A stretch of 64,000 bases of DNA from Acidimicrobiaceae bacterium (GCA_009837445.1 VXTM01000007.1:177830-241829); one strand, 5' to 3'. Positions 39,799-48,786 are shown, counted from the first letter of the stretch. The notes: generated from the letters alone by a model not told the origin. Program-made: numbers and translations.

Positions 39799-40188
39799 AA
39801 CGTCACTTGGTCTCGTCGAGGGGTTGACGTCGACAAACACCGCCGGGACCACATCGACATGGCGAAGCTCTTGTCGAGCGCTCGCGAATGCCGCGCCGGT
39901 GACACGGACAAGCTCGAACAGCAGGGCCCTCGACGGTTCCCCTCCCTGGACGTTCAGATCGCGAACGACGCGATCCGCGCTCGGACTCGCCCCCACTATC
40001 AGGTCACATCCGGCACGCGCGGCTGTCTCGCGGACCGCCTGTCGAACGTTCTCCAAGTTGCGAGGGTCACCGAGCACCGCATCATAGATCGCCTCTGACA
40101 AGGCAGACGCCTCGAGGAGCCACGGGCCCCTACCTACGTCGATTGAGGTCGCCTCGATGATCAACCTATTCAGCACCTGATTCGCCAT
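39772..40188 (-). CDS. Hypothetical protein, weakly phosphoribosyltransferase-like
   Basis: 138 residues. GCDLIVGASPSADRVVRDL (about 60-78) and VPAVFVDVNPSTR look like core strands of a Rossmann-type transferase, but the PRPP loop (D-D-x-x-x-T-G) is not present, so the comparison is weak. ATG 40188 has TAGATT 8 nt upstream (40197-40202 on this strand). It converges on and overlaps the 39337 gene and is divergent from the AbrB-like gene. Confidence 0.5.
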   Translation of the reverse strand: MANQVLNRLIIEATSIDVGRGPWLLEASALSEAIYDAVLGDPRNLENVRQAVRETAARAGCDLIVGASPSADRVVRDLNVQGGEPSRALLFELVRVTGAAFASARQELRHVDVVPAVFVDVNPSTRPSDVLAVGAVST

Positions 40189-40196
40189 ATCTAGAG

Positions 40197-40218
40197 AATC
40201 TACAGGATTTCATAGATT
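40197..40218. promoter_or_regulatory. Inverted repeat in divergent promoter
   Basis: AATCTA, 10 bp, TAGATT. The left half (TAGATT on the minus strand) is the -10 of the 40188 gene. The symmetry could be an operator for the AbrB-like protein encoded next to it. Confidence 0.4.
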
Positions 40219-40234
40219 GGAGGGATCATGTAGT

Positions 40235-40477
40235 ATGACGTGGATGCAGCCTCCGTACGGTCCGATCAAGATCGGTGCCAACGGGCAGATAACACTCCCG
40301 GCTCAACTGCTCAAACAGATCGACCTAGCTCCTCACGACTCCGTGTTCGTGATCAAGGCCGAGGACACCGAAGACACCCTCATGGTGGTCCCAGTCGAAA
40401 TACTCGTCAGATGGCTTGAGGCCGGCCGACGCCAAGACGTGCAACGCACCCCAATCGAGGACACCGACAGCACGTGA
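40235..40477 (+). CDS. AbrB/MazE-like swapped-hairpin DNA-binding protein
   Basis: 80 residues. PIKIGANGQITLPAQLLKQI, then LAPHDSVFVIKAED, is a SpoVT-AbrB domain. Usual for antitoxins or transition-state regulators. Two starts are possible: ATG 40235 with GGAGGG 10 nt upstream, or ATG 40244 placed 7 nt after TAGTAT (40231-40236), matching the leaderless pattern here. No toxin gene follows; the next 345 bp lack a gene. Confidence 0.7.
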   Translation: MTWMQPPYGPIKIGANGQITLPAQLLKQIDLAPHDSVFVIKAEDTEDTLMVVPVEILVRWLEAGRRQDVQRTPIEDTDST

Positions 40478-40823
40478 TCTGGTTCTTGTGAACGCCCGGC
40501 TGGACCTCAGGTGCTCATAACACCCGGGGCAGCACTGAATTGTGACGCGGACGTGCTGACGCGGCGCTTGAGTTGCCCGCATGATGCAGCCATGCTTGCG
40601 ATTCGCATCCGGACCGGCGCAGGACGCCCGTGAGAAAGCCCTCATCAACGAGAACCGACATCCTCGTCTCTATCTGCTCCTTTCACCCCCGTCGCTCGGA
40701 GCGTTCCGGCGGTCGTTCCCTTAGGCAGGCCAGCCAAGGTTGACACCCACCGGCAAGATCAATGGCGAGAGGGCCGTCTTGACATCCTCCCGGACGCCCA
40801 GGACGCGCGAGCGGATATCGCTT
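40478..40823. other. Gap of about 345 bp, possible primase debris
   Basis: No intact gene. On the minus strand, in frame past the primase stop, a short reading continues SDIRSRVLGVREDVKTAL, which looks protein-like and may be a severed tail of the primase gene. Confidence 0.35.
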
Positions 40824-41570
40824 CATTCACGCCCCTTGACGCAGAGGTCGAGCATGGCGGACTCTAACTCCTCCTCCGTCAGCGGCGGCTTGCAATGTCT
40901 GGCGTTGTGGTCCCTGAGGGCCTGCTCGACCGTCTCCTGGGCCAAAGCCGGCTCGCATCATGGCAAGTGCCATTGAGGTCAACCCGTCGATGCGCACCCC
41001 GGCCTGTAGTACCCGTACACCACCACCCGTCAGATGCGACGGTTGGTGCTCTCCGGCGTAGTCGTGGAGGGCTAGAAGCAACTGCCTGGGCTCGGGGTCG
41101 CTTGAGTCCGCGGGTGGACACTTGCCGCTCACCAGCCGGTAGGTGCCTCCGTCGGTGCGTCGCGAGCCGGGGCCGACCAAGTAGGAGCCTGGCCCGGTGC
41201 GGATCGAGAACCGTTCCCTCCCTCGGTCGTCTTTGAGGGAGAACCCTCCGCCTTCCAGCTCCCCCCGCAGGTACAGGTGCAAGCCGCGGGGGGTCTTGAC
41301 GGTGGTTGTTTGCACCTGGTCGAGCAATCCTCGGTGTGCCTTCATCACCTTGGGATCGTTGAAGTCGATGCCGACGAAGCCGCCGAGGGCGATTCCGTAG
41401 CCGGTTGCCCTGTCCCAGCAGCCAGGCCTGCGGCAGTCAATCCAGGAGTGGCTCCTACAAGCTGGTGCGCGGTCGTGCAGCGGGTGGAATCTGGCCCCCG
41501 GGCCCAGCAGGGTCTGCATCTTCGCCATCATGGTCGCCACACGAGGTCGAGTGGTTGGCGTTGGCAGCAA
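40824..41570 (-). pseudogene. Bifunctional DNA primase/polymerase (prim-pol), frameshifted
   Basis: GYGIALGGFVGIDFNDP, VKTPRGLHLYLRG and SIRTGPGSYLVGPGS are the prim-pol core, typical of plasmid, phage and integrative-element primases. The frame loses sense after TSMALAMMRAG. Removing one base of an AAA run (40944-40946 on the plus strand) restores LAQETVEQAL and CKPPLTEEELESAMLDL, a PriCT-like C terminus, ending at 40824. So one 1-nt insertion, or a sequencing error, breaks it. The N terminus is also short and uncertain. It lies 10 bp after the DUF429 gene. Confidence 0.7.
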
Positions 41571-41580
41571 ATGGGGAGCA

Positions 41581-42420
41581 TTATCCGGGGTGGGTGGCGA
41601 TCCAGCCCTCGCGTGTCGCCGCCGCTGGATCCTCTACTGTCGCTTGTCCTTCAACAGCAGCCTTCGCTGCGAACAGGCAGAGCACTGCATCGAGCGCGTC
41701 GGCGTTGCCCCGGCAGCACCTGTACAAGGGACCGGGGATGTCTATACGTCGTGACACCTCCTTGAGAATCCTGTCTCTCGCGGGGCCCGATTCTGAGTAC
41801 CCCTGGTGCTCGAGTCCCCAATCTTGTAGCTGGCCCGCCGGGAACGCTTCGACGAGCAGGCCGCGATCAGCTTGCGTCCAAGGCCAGACCGGTCGTTTGG
41901 CCTTGGCGAGCAGGGTAAGGCAGGCGACCGTGAACGGCGCCCCGGGCCGGGGGCCGTTCCACAGAGTCGACCTGATGCTGACGCCCCTCGTGGCCCAAGC
42001 CTGCTCTGTCTTGCGCAGCGGCTTCTTCTTCTCAAGGGGCGCGTTCTGTTGCGCGTAGGCGACGAGATCCGCACCCGTGGCGAACGGGCGTTCCGCCTTC
42101 GGGAACCTCTCAACGTCTCGCAGTAACGTCAGCCATCCACCTTCGGGAAGGTGACGGGCAGGAAGCGAGAAGGGAGCGTCAATCGCTGCGGCGCAATAGT
42201 CGCCAAGCCTGAGCAGCACGATCAGCCGCTCAAATGGGTGCGCACTGCCTGGCAGATGCTGCACCGGTCGCAGCTCAGCAAGCCTCAGCATGTCCCGCTG
42301 CATCTCCGCTGTGGCAATCCAGACCTTCGAATCCCCACAGCCGGGCGTCCACATCTCGTGGTTACCGGAGAAATCGATGCCGTGAAGAATTCTAGTCGGA
42401 TCGGTAGTGGTGTCGTTCAT
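41581..42420 (-). CDS. DUF429-like predicted nuclease
   Basis: 279 residues from ATG 42420; a longer frame to 42441 is possible. HGIDFSG at the N terminus, AAAIDAPFSLP in the middle and ADALDAVLCLFAAKA with EGWIATHP at the C terminus match DUF429, an RNase H-like fold with three Asp likely at the active site. Function in any organism is unproven. It is 10 bp upstream of the primase remnant and on the same strand as the HEPN-like and GIY-YIG genes. Confidence 0.65.
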   Translation of the reverse strand: MNDTTTDPTRILHGIDFSGNHEMWTPGCGDSKVWIATAEMQRDMLRLAELRPVQHLPGSAHPFERLIVLLRLGDYCAAAIDAPFSLPARHLPEGGWLTLLRDVERFPKAERPFATGADLVAYAQQNAPLEKKKPLRKTEQAWATRGVSIRSTLWNGPRPGAPFTVACLTLLAKAKRPVWPWTQADRGLLVEAFPAGQLQDWGLEHQGYSESGPARDRILKEVSRRIDIPGPLYRCCRGNADALDAVLCLFAAKAAVEGQATVEDPAAATREGWIATHPG

Positions 42421-42612
42421 GGCGGGCTCACAGCTTGGCATCTGATGCCGCTAGGGGCACCGTGCGGATCGAATCATCGTTTCGCCGAGTCAGGCATCTC
42501 CCGACGGCCCTCTCCCGACAGCAGCCGACCAAAGCTGCGGGTCGGAGGCACCGAATCCCGCTCTGGCACTCATGATGGCATCCCCGTTCGGAGTCCCGTT
42601 GGTCTACGGGGT
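42421..42612. other. Short non-coding spacer
   Basis: 192 bp between the HEPN-like and DUF429 genes. I see no gene and no clear hairpin. Confidence 0.5.
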
Positions 42613-43323
42613 TCAGATGGACTGTTGGACAGCCTCCTCCAGCCGAGTGAGGAAGACGTTCACTTGCTGCTCCATCAGGCCTGCTCTCTCGCGGCTGAGC
42701 AGGTCGTGCTGTCCGTGAGCGGCGTCGTTACGAAGCCCGGCCATCTGAGTGATGTCTTTGATGTCCTGCTTGTTCAGTACATCGGCCTGACGGAGCTCTC
42801 GTGCATAGGCATCGATACTGGGCCGTTCGGGCACTGTGAGATTGAGTTCCTCGATCGCAGACCGCAGTGCGATCTCAAGAGCAGCTCCGGCCAACACGAT
42901 CGGAGCGGCCGGAACAACCGCCTGATCCCCATTTAGAGCCCGGACCTGCTCAAGCAGATCCGTTGAGGACACCGCGCTAACGCTGAAGGGCTCAAGGAGC
43001 CGCGGCTTCACCTGACCAGAGCGAACCATGCGAATCCACTCTGTGAGCACGTCGCCCACAGCGCGGGCTCCGCTCTCCATCGACTGGGTCTTGCTGAACT
43101 GGTCAAAGACCTCGTGAGCGCTCTCGGACCAGCGAGAACCAGTTCCGGTGAATCTCTCGACGAAGTCCAGCGCTGCAGCGACCCGAGCCCGGATTCTGCC
43201 CTTGGCCTGCGGATCAGCAGCGCTCCAGTAGCCGCGGCTGGCGCCTCGAAACCACGTCATGTCTTCGGTCAAGTCCGCGGCGTGGCCCTCGGCCCACTCC
43301 AAGATCTGCTCAGTGGTGTCCAT
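42613..43323 (-). CDS. HEPN-like protein
   Basis: 236 residues from ATG 43323, with GATACT (43330-43335) 6 nt upstream; the longer frame is rejected. The C-terminal half is all-alpha: IVLAGAALEIALRSAIEEL, then a helix and MAGLRNDAAHG, where R-x4-H fits the HEPN motif found in ribonuclease toxins and abortive-infection proteins. The N-terminal half (WFRGASRGYWSAADPQAKG) is unassigned. HEPN assignment rests on this short motif, so it is tentative. Confidence 0.5.
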   Translation of the reverse strand: MDTTEQILEWAEGHAADLTEDMTWFRGASRGYWSAADPQAKGRIRARVAAALDFVERFTGTGSRWSESAHEVFDQFSKTQSMESGARAVGDVLTEWIRMVRSGQVKPRLLEPFSVSAVSSTDLLEQVRALNGDQAVVPAAPIVLAGAALEIALRSAIEELNLTVPERPSIDAYARELRQADVLNKQDIKDITQMAGLRNDAAHGQHDLLSRERAGLMEQQVNVFLTRLEEAVQQSI

Positions 43324-43457
43324 TCGGCAAGTATCGCAGGACCGCCGACCGAACCTCACAAACACTGCGCAGCCACAACGCTGATAGGGGCTCACTGCAT
43401 GAGGGGCTACTCTCCACACAGCTTGGTGCTGCCAGCGGCTGCGACCCGGGGGTTCAG

Positions 43458-44225
43458 TCAGCAGTTCACGTATTTGAAGGGTGAGGAGTTCTCCTTCTTG
43501 AAGAGGTGTCGCACGCTAGTGATTCTGTAGTGGGCAAGCTCCCCCGCGACCTCACCGCTAAAGCCCCACCGTTTGTGTGACTTGTCGATGTCCTCCTCCC
43601 AACCTCGGTCGCCTAGCCCCCGCTGCCGCCATCCATGGATCTCATAGACCTCACGGATGACGCCCTGGCTAACTGCGAAGGCGTAGTCCGCATCCTCGCG
43701 ACGTCGCCCCATCCTCCACCATCCTCGTGTTGACTCATACAGTTCGGCGGGAGACATCACGGGTGACCAGCGCCGAGGTATGCGGAACAGAACGGCTCTC
43801 TCGGCGATAGGGGGTGCTTGCGGGGCGTCGAATTGCGAAGTTGCGACATCAGTCGTCATCCTGCCTCGTTCCCACTTGTGATGACCTTCGACAGCGTTGG
43901 TGAGATCGCCGAGGCCGAGTAGTTGAATAGCCGCTGCTTCGATTTCGAGTGCTGTGCGATCCGCGAGTCCGAAACGCAGTAATTCATGTTGGACTTCATG
44001 GCCCGCTGCGTGAATCTCCCTGATCCGATCCGACGTGTCGCTCTCGCTTTCCCGGCCAGCGAGCGCGCTCTGGACATGCGTGAACACCCGATTCCCGTGT
44101 CCCTTCCCCACGTAGAAGATCCTGTCGTCACCGTTGCGCGGGTCGATCAGCAAGTAGACGTACGACTTGAGTTGCTCGACTACGTACTTCGAGAACACTG
44201 CCACTACCTCCGAATCACTCCACAC
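43458..44225 (-). CDS. GIY-YIG endonuclease with C-terminal EVE/PUA-like domain
   Basis: 255 residues. KSYVYLLIDPRNGDDRIFYVGKG carries the Y-V-Y and Y-V-G pair of the GIY-YIG nuclease (LEM-3-like type, given here as one 23-residue span split over 21-43). The C-terminal half (ERAVLFRIPRRWSPVMSPAEL, then GRRREDADYAFAVSQGVIREVYEI, HRWGFSG, SPFKYVNC) is a domain commonly paired with such nucleases and related to modified-base or RNA readers. GTG start; TAACTT (44234-44239) lies 8 nt upstream. First gene of a co-directed series with the HEPN-like and DUF429 genes. Confidence 0.72.
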   Translation of the reverse strand: MWSDSEVVAVFSKYVVEQLKSYVYLLIDPRNGDDRIFYVGKGHGNRVFTHVQSALAGRESESDTSDRIREIHAAGHEVQHELLRFGLADRTALEIEAAAIQLLGLGDLTNAVEGHHKWERGRMTTDVATSQFDAPQAPPIAERAVLFRIPRRWSPVMSPAELYESTRGWWRMGRRREDADYAFAVSQGVIREVYEIHGWRQRGLGDRGWEEDIDKSHKRWGFSGEVAGELAHYRITSVRHLFKKENSSPFKYVNC

Positions 44226-44811
44226 CTGTTCCCAAGTTACGAGCTGTAAGAGGCGGCTGTCGACGAGCGTCGGGAGCAGGCCGTTGCCAGCTCGACGACC
44301 GCTGCTGCAGCCAGCTCGTTTCCCTGGCGCAGGCCCGCACTTGGCGCACCGGCCATTAGCCAGCCAGCGGATAGGAGCAGGGGACGAAGTGTGCAGTTCC
44401 TACCGCGTCGCCTGAGCGCGTCCTCCGCCGCAAAGCACTCCCCCAGAACGGACGAGCGGGCGGGATCCATTCGATGAGATCATCGACTGCCCCTGTGATC
44501 TGGTCCCATCCGATGCGGTCGGCGAGACGGTCCAACGTGATGGGTCGGACGCTCTCCGGAGCGCCGGGCTCATCGTCGAGCGTTCACCGGATCACTCACA
44601 GAGTCGTGGCTCTCAGAGTTCTGCTGTTCGACGCACACCACTTGATGGGACGCTGGGGCCTCAGCCTCGATGCTCCGCTGAGATACAAGCACTGGTGGGC
44701 TTGCTTATAACTGCACGTGGCTGCTTGGCAGAAATATCGTCAGAGCCACAGAACTGTCCGGCGCGAACGGACCGATGGCAACCAGCTATTCGTGAAGGAA
44801 AGGATCTTCCA
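44226..44811. other. Gap of about 590 bp with no convincing gene
   Basis: Holds the GIY-YIG promoter at its left end. Frames at 44237-44470 (-) and 44474-44710 (+) lack domains and natural composition. No RNA gene seen. Confidence 0.5.
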
Positions 44812-45210
44812 ATGATTGAAACAGCACAGGACTTGATCCTATGGCAGTGGCCCGTCAAGTTCATCGTCACCGTGGCCTTCTACGCCTTCGCTTTCAAGGG
44901 CCTTGAGCGGCTGCTACGAATCGCCGCGTCGTCAGCAGTCCGTGTAAGGCACTTCATGCGAGATGGGACGGCAGTTGACTATTCGACATACCGGACAGAG
45001 AGACGCGGCAGCACCGCCAAGACGCAAGCCTTGTGGCGAATGTTCACATGGTGGATAACCCAGTATGGGCAGAGGCAGCGTGAACCACGCGAGGTCGTAA
45101 TCCGTAGCATGCCGTCCCCAGATCGACCATCGTTTCGTTTCTGGTCCGGCACACCAGACTTCGGTCCTGCTCCTGACCCAGAGAAGGTGGAGAGCGATGA
45201 GAACACCTAG
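44812..45210 (+). CDS. Hypothetical protein with one membrane helix
   Basis: 132 residues. A single hydrophobic segment (VKFIVTVAFYAFAF, about 14-27) near the N terminus is followed by a basic region (RLLRIAASSAVRVRHFMR) and an Arg/Pro-rich, probably disordered tail. ATG 44812 follows GAAGGAAAGGATC. No recognised domain. It is the last intact gene on the island's right side. Confidence 0.55.
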   Translation: MIETAQDLILWQWPVKFIVTVAFYAFAFKGLERLLRIAASSAVRVRHFMRDGTAVDYSTYRTERRGSTAKTQALWRMFTWWITQYGQRQREPREVVIRSMPSPDRPSFRFWSGTPDFGPAPDPEKVESDENT

Positions 45211-45755
45211 TTCGCAGGAATGTGAAACGGTCTGTCCAGAGACACCTACCGCAACCGATTACCACCGCGTCTGCCGGGTCGCTCGGTGACGAGGCGCCGT
45301 GGGTCGACCGGCGGACGTTCAATGTCCCTCTACCGGAGCAGGACGCTCTCCCGGGGGATCATCTTGTCGCCGACATAGCGGGCCATAGCCTCGATGACCC
45401 CGACGTTCGCAGATTCGCCGAGCACCACCTGGTGGGGCACGTCCTCGCAGTGCGACTATGAAGAAAGTGCTTGGTGCGGACGCTTTCGGCCGCTCTGTAG
45501 GACTATCGGACTAGGGCCACCGGGCTTCCGCAATACCGAGCAGGAACGTAGCCGGCACGTACTGTCGCCGATCAGACAGTTGTGCTTCTTGAACGCGTTC
45601 GCGCGTGATCCGGCACTGGCCGCAACGCCCTGATCTGCTATTGCGCATTCGAGGAGTACAAGAAGTTGGGTAGCCCTCCCACCCCACCTTGGGTAGTACC
45701 CTTCCCGTACACCCCATTTGGCGAGGTCAGAGCGAACTTACGAACCCAATGCTAG
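45211..45755. other. Gap of about 545 bp, probable debris
   Basis: No intact gene. A short minus-strand frame near 45339-45452 reads HQVVLGESANVGVIEAMA and ends RESVLLR, which looks protein-like but has stops on both sides, so it may be a gene fragment. The region ends at the GCTAGC repeats. Confidence 0.4.
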
Positions 45756-45766
45756 CGCTAGCTAGC
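45756..45766. repeat. Right copy of 11-bp island-edge repeat
   Basis: CGCTAGCTAGC, identical to 28996-29006. It sits within a run of GCTAGC units (45751-45770) and its last base is the end of the fecE-like stop codon, so insertion here would leave that gene intact. Confidence 0.35.
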
Positions 45767-46596
45767 TAGCTGTCATCGTTGCCGGGTGGGATCGTGGTGT
45801 GAGGTATGCACATCGGTGCGCCGGTCCTGGGGTCCTTCACCACCGAGGCCTCTACCCCGAAGCACTCCCGCAGCAACCCCGGCGTCAGCACCTCGGTCGG
45901 CGGTCCGTCGGCCACAACCTCGCCGTCCAGGATCGCGATCATCCGATCAGCGAACCGGGCGGCGTGGTTGAGATCATGGAGCACCATCACGACGGTGACC
46001 CCATGGTCCCTGTTCAGGCGCGACACCAGCCCTAGCAGGTCGAGTTGATGCCCAACGTCGAGAAACGTCGTCGGCTCGTCGAGGAGCAGCAGGTCGGTCT
46101 GCTGGGCGAGAGCCAGCGCCATCCAGGCTCGCTGATGCTCCCCACCCGAGAGGGTGTCCACCGAGCGGTCCATCAGGTGTTCGAGACGGGTCAGCCGGAT
46201 GGCCTCACCGACGGCTTCGTCGTCGCTATGTCGGAGCATCTTGAGCGCACCAACATGGGGGAATCGGCCTTGTGATACCAGCTCCAGCACGGTGAGCTCG
46301 GGAGGCGCCTCGTGAACCTGGGGGAGAATCGCCATCCGGCGGGCGACTTCGCGGGTGGGAAGGCGGCCAATGTCCTTGCCGTCCAGGTAGACCGAGCCGG
46401 ACAGCGGCTTGATGAGTCGTGCCAGGGTCTTGAGGATGGTGCTCTTGCCCGAGCCGTTGGGGCCCACCAGTGCGGTCAAACTGCCTTGCGCGATGCTCAG
46501 GCTGAGACGCCGCGACACTTCGTGGCCTCGATAGCCGGCCGAGACGCGGTCGGCCCCGATCGACGGATGACCGATGGTCGGCTCCGTGCCGGTCAC
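45766..46596 (-). CDS. Iron-siderophore-type ABC transporter ATPase
   Basis: 276 residues. Walker A GPNGSGKST, signature LSGGEHQRAW (GEHQ variant of the FecE/FepC group), Walker B LLLLDEPTTFLD and switch His in VLHDLNHAARFADRM are all present. GTG 46596 overlaps the permease stop by 4 bp. It energises uptake by the two permeases and the lipoprotein encoded upstream. The substrate (siderophore, haem or cobalamin) cannot be set by sequence alone. Confidence 0.9.
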   Translation of the reverse strand: MTGTEPTIGHPSIGADRVSAGYRGHEVSRRLSLSIAQGSLTALVGPNGSGKSTILKTLARLIKPLSGSVYLDGKDIGRLPTREVARRMAILPQVHEAPPELTVLELVSQGRFPHVGALKMLRHSDDEAVGEAIRLTRLEHLMDRSVDTLSGGEHQRAWMALALAQQTDLLLLDEPTTFLDVGHQLDLLGLVSRLNRDHGVTVVMVLHDLNHAARFADRMIAILDGEVVADGPPTEVLTPGLLRECFGVEASVVKDPRTGAPMCIPHTTIPPGNDDS

Positions 46597-47687
46597 GCCT
46601 GGGCCCTCATCAGATACCTCACTAGGTAGATGAAGAACGGCGCACCCACCAGGGCCGTGAAGGCGCCTACCGGTACACGGCTGCCGCTCTCGGTCTCGAT
46701 ACTGAGGAGGGGGAGCCAATCGAGCGAGAACGTCCGGGCCAGCAGATCAGCAGCGACAAGGATGATGGCACCCACGAGGGCTGAACCGACCACCAGCCGG
46801 CGGAGATCTGAGCCGACCAGCGTCCGGGCCAGATGCGGTCCCATCATGCCCAGGAAGGCGATCCCCCCTACGACAGACACGGCGCCGGCGGCCAGCACCA
46901 CCGCAGTGGCGAGGACGCCTGCCCGGGCCAGTTCGGCCCGTAGGCCCAGGTTCACCGCCGTCGCGTCCCCCAGTTGGAGGACATTGCCCACCGGGATGGC
47001 GGCCACCACCAGCGGGACGGCCAGGGCCGCCACCGGAACCAGGAACACCAGGTGCTCCCAAGTCCTGGTGCTGAGCGAGCCCACCAGCCACCTGATGATC
47101 GAGTCGGTATGGCTGCCGGACAGGAGAACGAGAAACGAGGTGGCCGCCGATAGTGCCGCCGCCACAATGACCCCGGTCAGGATGAGTCGCAGGGGGTCGG
47201 CGCCGGCTCGGCGGTAGCTGAGCCCATAGACCAGGCCCCCGGCTACAAGGCCCCCCGCCATTGCGGCCAGAGGAACCAGGGTGTTGAGATCGTTGAGCGC
47301 ACCCTCCGAGCCGAAGGTGAGCACCAGCGCACCGACGGCCCCCAGGACCGCCCCCTGGGTGATGCCGACCGTGGCCGGAGCCGCCAGCGGGTTCCTGAGC
47401 ACGGACTGCAGGAACGCCCCCGACGACGACAGCATCGCCCCGGCCAGAGCTGCCATCAGGGCCCGCGGCAGCCGGACCTCCCGCACGGCGATGCGGTGCA
47501 GCGGTTCCTCGGGTTGGCCGGCGAGGGCCTTGATGACCAGGTCGGGAGCAATCAGTACCGGTCCCAACATCACATAGAGCAGCATCAGAACAGCCAGTAC
47601 GACGGCTAGTACCGCAACCGTCCAGCGATAGCGAAGGGTTGAGCGGGCCACCCCCTGCCGGGCGAGCCCGGCGGTTGCGGCCGTCAC
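46593..47687 (-). CDS. FecCD-family ABC permease (second subunit)
   Basis: 364 residues from GTG 47687. About 9-10 transmembrane segments. LPRALMAALAGAMLSSSGAFLQ and RNPLAAPATVGITQGA are the FecCD signature; IAFLGMMGPHLARTL is the conserved C-terminal loop that contacts the ATPase. It overlaps both neighbours by 4 bp (GTGA), so the three membrane genes are coupled. A longer frame to 48725 is a shadow of the first permease. Confidence 0.92.
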   Translation of the reverse strand: MTAATAGLARQGVARSTLRYRWTVAVLAVVLAVLMLLYVMLGPVLIAPDLVIKALAGQPEEPLHRIAVREVRLPRALMAALAGAMLSSSGAFLQSVLRNPLAAPATVGITQGAVLGAVGALVLTFGSEGALNDLNTLVPLAAMAGGLVAGGLVYGLSYRRAGADPLRLILTGVIVAAALSAATSFLVLLSGSHTDSIIRWLVGSLSTRTWEHLVFLVPVAALAVPLVVAAIPVGNVLQLGDATAVNLGLRAELARAGVLATAVVLAAGAVSVVGGIAFLGMMGPHLARTLVGSDLRRLVVGSALVGAIILVAADLLARTFSLDWLPLLSIETESGSRVPVGAFTALVGAPFFIYLVRYLMRAQA

Positions 47688-48670
47688 AGCGAGGGCCTCT
47701 GGTGGAATACGCCCCGTTGCATCAACACCAGAAGCACCGGAGCCCCGAGGAGAGCGGTCCACAGCCCGACCGCCACCTCGTGGGGATGCAGGGCGAGTCG
47801 AGCGGCTGTGTCGGCCGCCAGGACCAGCACCGCCCCGGTCACGGCAGCCACCGGCATCACCACCCGGGCGTCGGATGTTCGCAACAAGCGGCGGACGATA
47901 TGGGGTGAGACAAGGGCTATGAAGCCGATCGGGCCGGCGATGGCGACTACCGGCGCAACCAGGAGGACCGAAGCAGCGAAGAGCGCCGCCCTGGTACGAC
48001 GGACTCCGACACCCAGACCCCCGGCTACCTCGTCGCCGAGTTTCAGGACGTTCAAGGGACGCCCCGCCAGCAGGATCACCACCGGTAGGGCGATCGCCCA
48101 CGGTGCCGCCAGACGTACTTCGTCCCATTGGACATCCGAGAGGCTTCCCACCAGGAAGCGGTAGATGATGGAGACACCGCCGAAATTGGGCGCCAGCGTT
48201 ATCACCGCGATCACCAGTGCATTGATCAGGGCGGTGAGGGCCGCCCCCACTAGCAGCATGTGTATCGGGTTCGTCTTGAGGCTCACCAGGGCGAGGATGA
48301 GTGCCCCGGTGATAAGCCCGGCCACCAGGGCGGCGATGGGCAGGGCGACCCCGGGGAACGGGAGCCGGAACGCGACGATGGTGGCCACGGCCAGGGAGGC
48401 TCCGGCGGACACCCCGATCAGCTCCGGCCCGGCCAGGGGGTTGCGGAGCGTGTCCTGCATCATTGCGCCCGAAACGCCCAGCATGCCCCCGGCCAGCGCT
48501 CCCCCGATGACGCGGGGGAGCCGGAGATTGCGCACGATGAAGCGGTGGCTGTCCTCCACGCCCGCTGAACCCAGCAGGGCGTCTACAACCTCCCGCACCG
48601 AGAGAGTGGGCGTGCCCCAAGCCAGGGAGCAGAGCACCACTCCCGCGGACACGCAAGCGAGGACGATCAC
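47684..48670 (-). CDS. FecCD-family ABC permease (first subunit)
   Basis: 328 residues. LRLPRVIGGALAGGMLGVSG, then MMQDTLRNPLAGPELIGVSAG, and FIALVSPHIVRRLL are FecCD hallmarks, with about 9 membrane helices. The start is not certain: GTG 48670 begins inside what may be the first helix, and the same frame continues upstream (LYRSRRWKQAVAVV) with GAGAGGG at about 48720, so an upstream CTG/other start is possible. It pairs with the second permease as the heterodimeric channel. Confidence 0.88.
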   Translation of the reverse strand: MIVLACVSAGVVLCSLAWGTPTLSVREVVDALLGSAGVEDSHRFIVRNLRLPRVIGGALAGGMLGVSGAMMQDTLRNPLAGPELIGVSAGASLAVATIVAFRLPFPGVALPIAALVAGLITGALILALVSLKTNPIHMLLVGAALTALINALVIAVITLAPNFGGVSIIYRFLVGSLSDVQWDEVRLAAPWAIALPVVILLAGRPLNVLKLGDEVAGGLGVGVRRTRAALFAASVLLVAPVVAIAGPIGFIALVSPHIVRRLLRTSDARVVMPVAAVTGAVLVLAADTAARLALHPHEVAVGLWTALLGAPVLLVLMQRGVFHQRPSL

Positions 48671-48728
48671 GACTGCGACCGCCTGCTTCCAACGACGGCT
48701 CCGGTACAGCGAGGTTCCCTCTCAAGTC

Positions 48729-48762
48729 ATGGAGGGGCCGCCGTGATCGGCGGCCCCTCCAT
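48729..48762 (-). terminator. Hairpin between binding-protein and permease genes
   Basis: ATGGAGGGGCCGCC, GTGATC, GGCGGCCCCTCCAT: a perfect 14-bp stem 25 nt after the lipoprotein stop. No T-tract. It may stop part of the transcription or protect the upstream mRNA so that the binding protein is made in excess. Confidence 0.6.
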
Positions 48763-48786
48763 CGTCGCGGCGGTTGCCAGCGTTGT

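Noticed and set aside
45339..45452. Short protein-like minus-strand frame
   Set aside because: Stops on both sides and no start codon with support; mentioned only as possible fragment.
29007..45755. Intact integrase that could move the island
   Set aside because: No tyrosine- or serine-recombinase frame was recognised.
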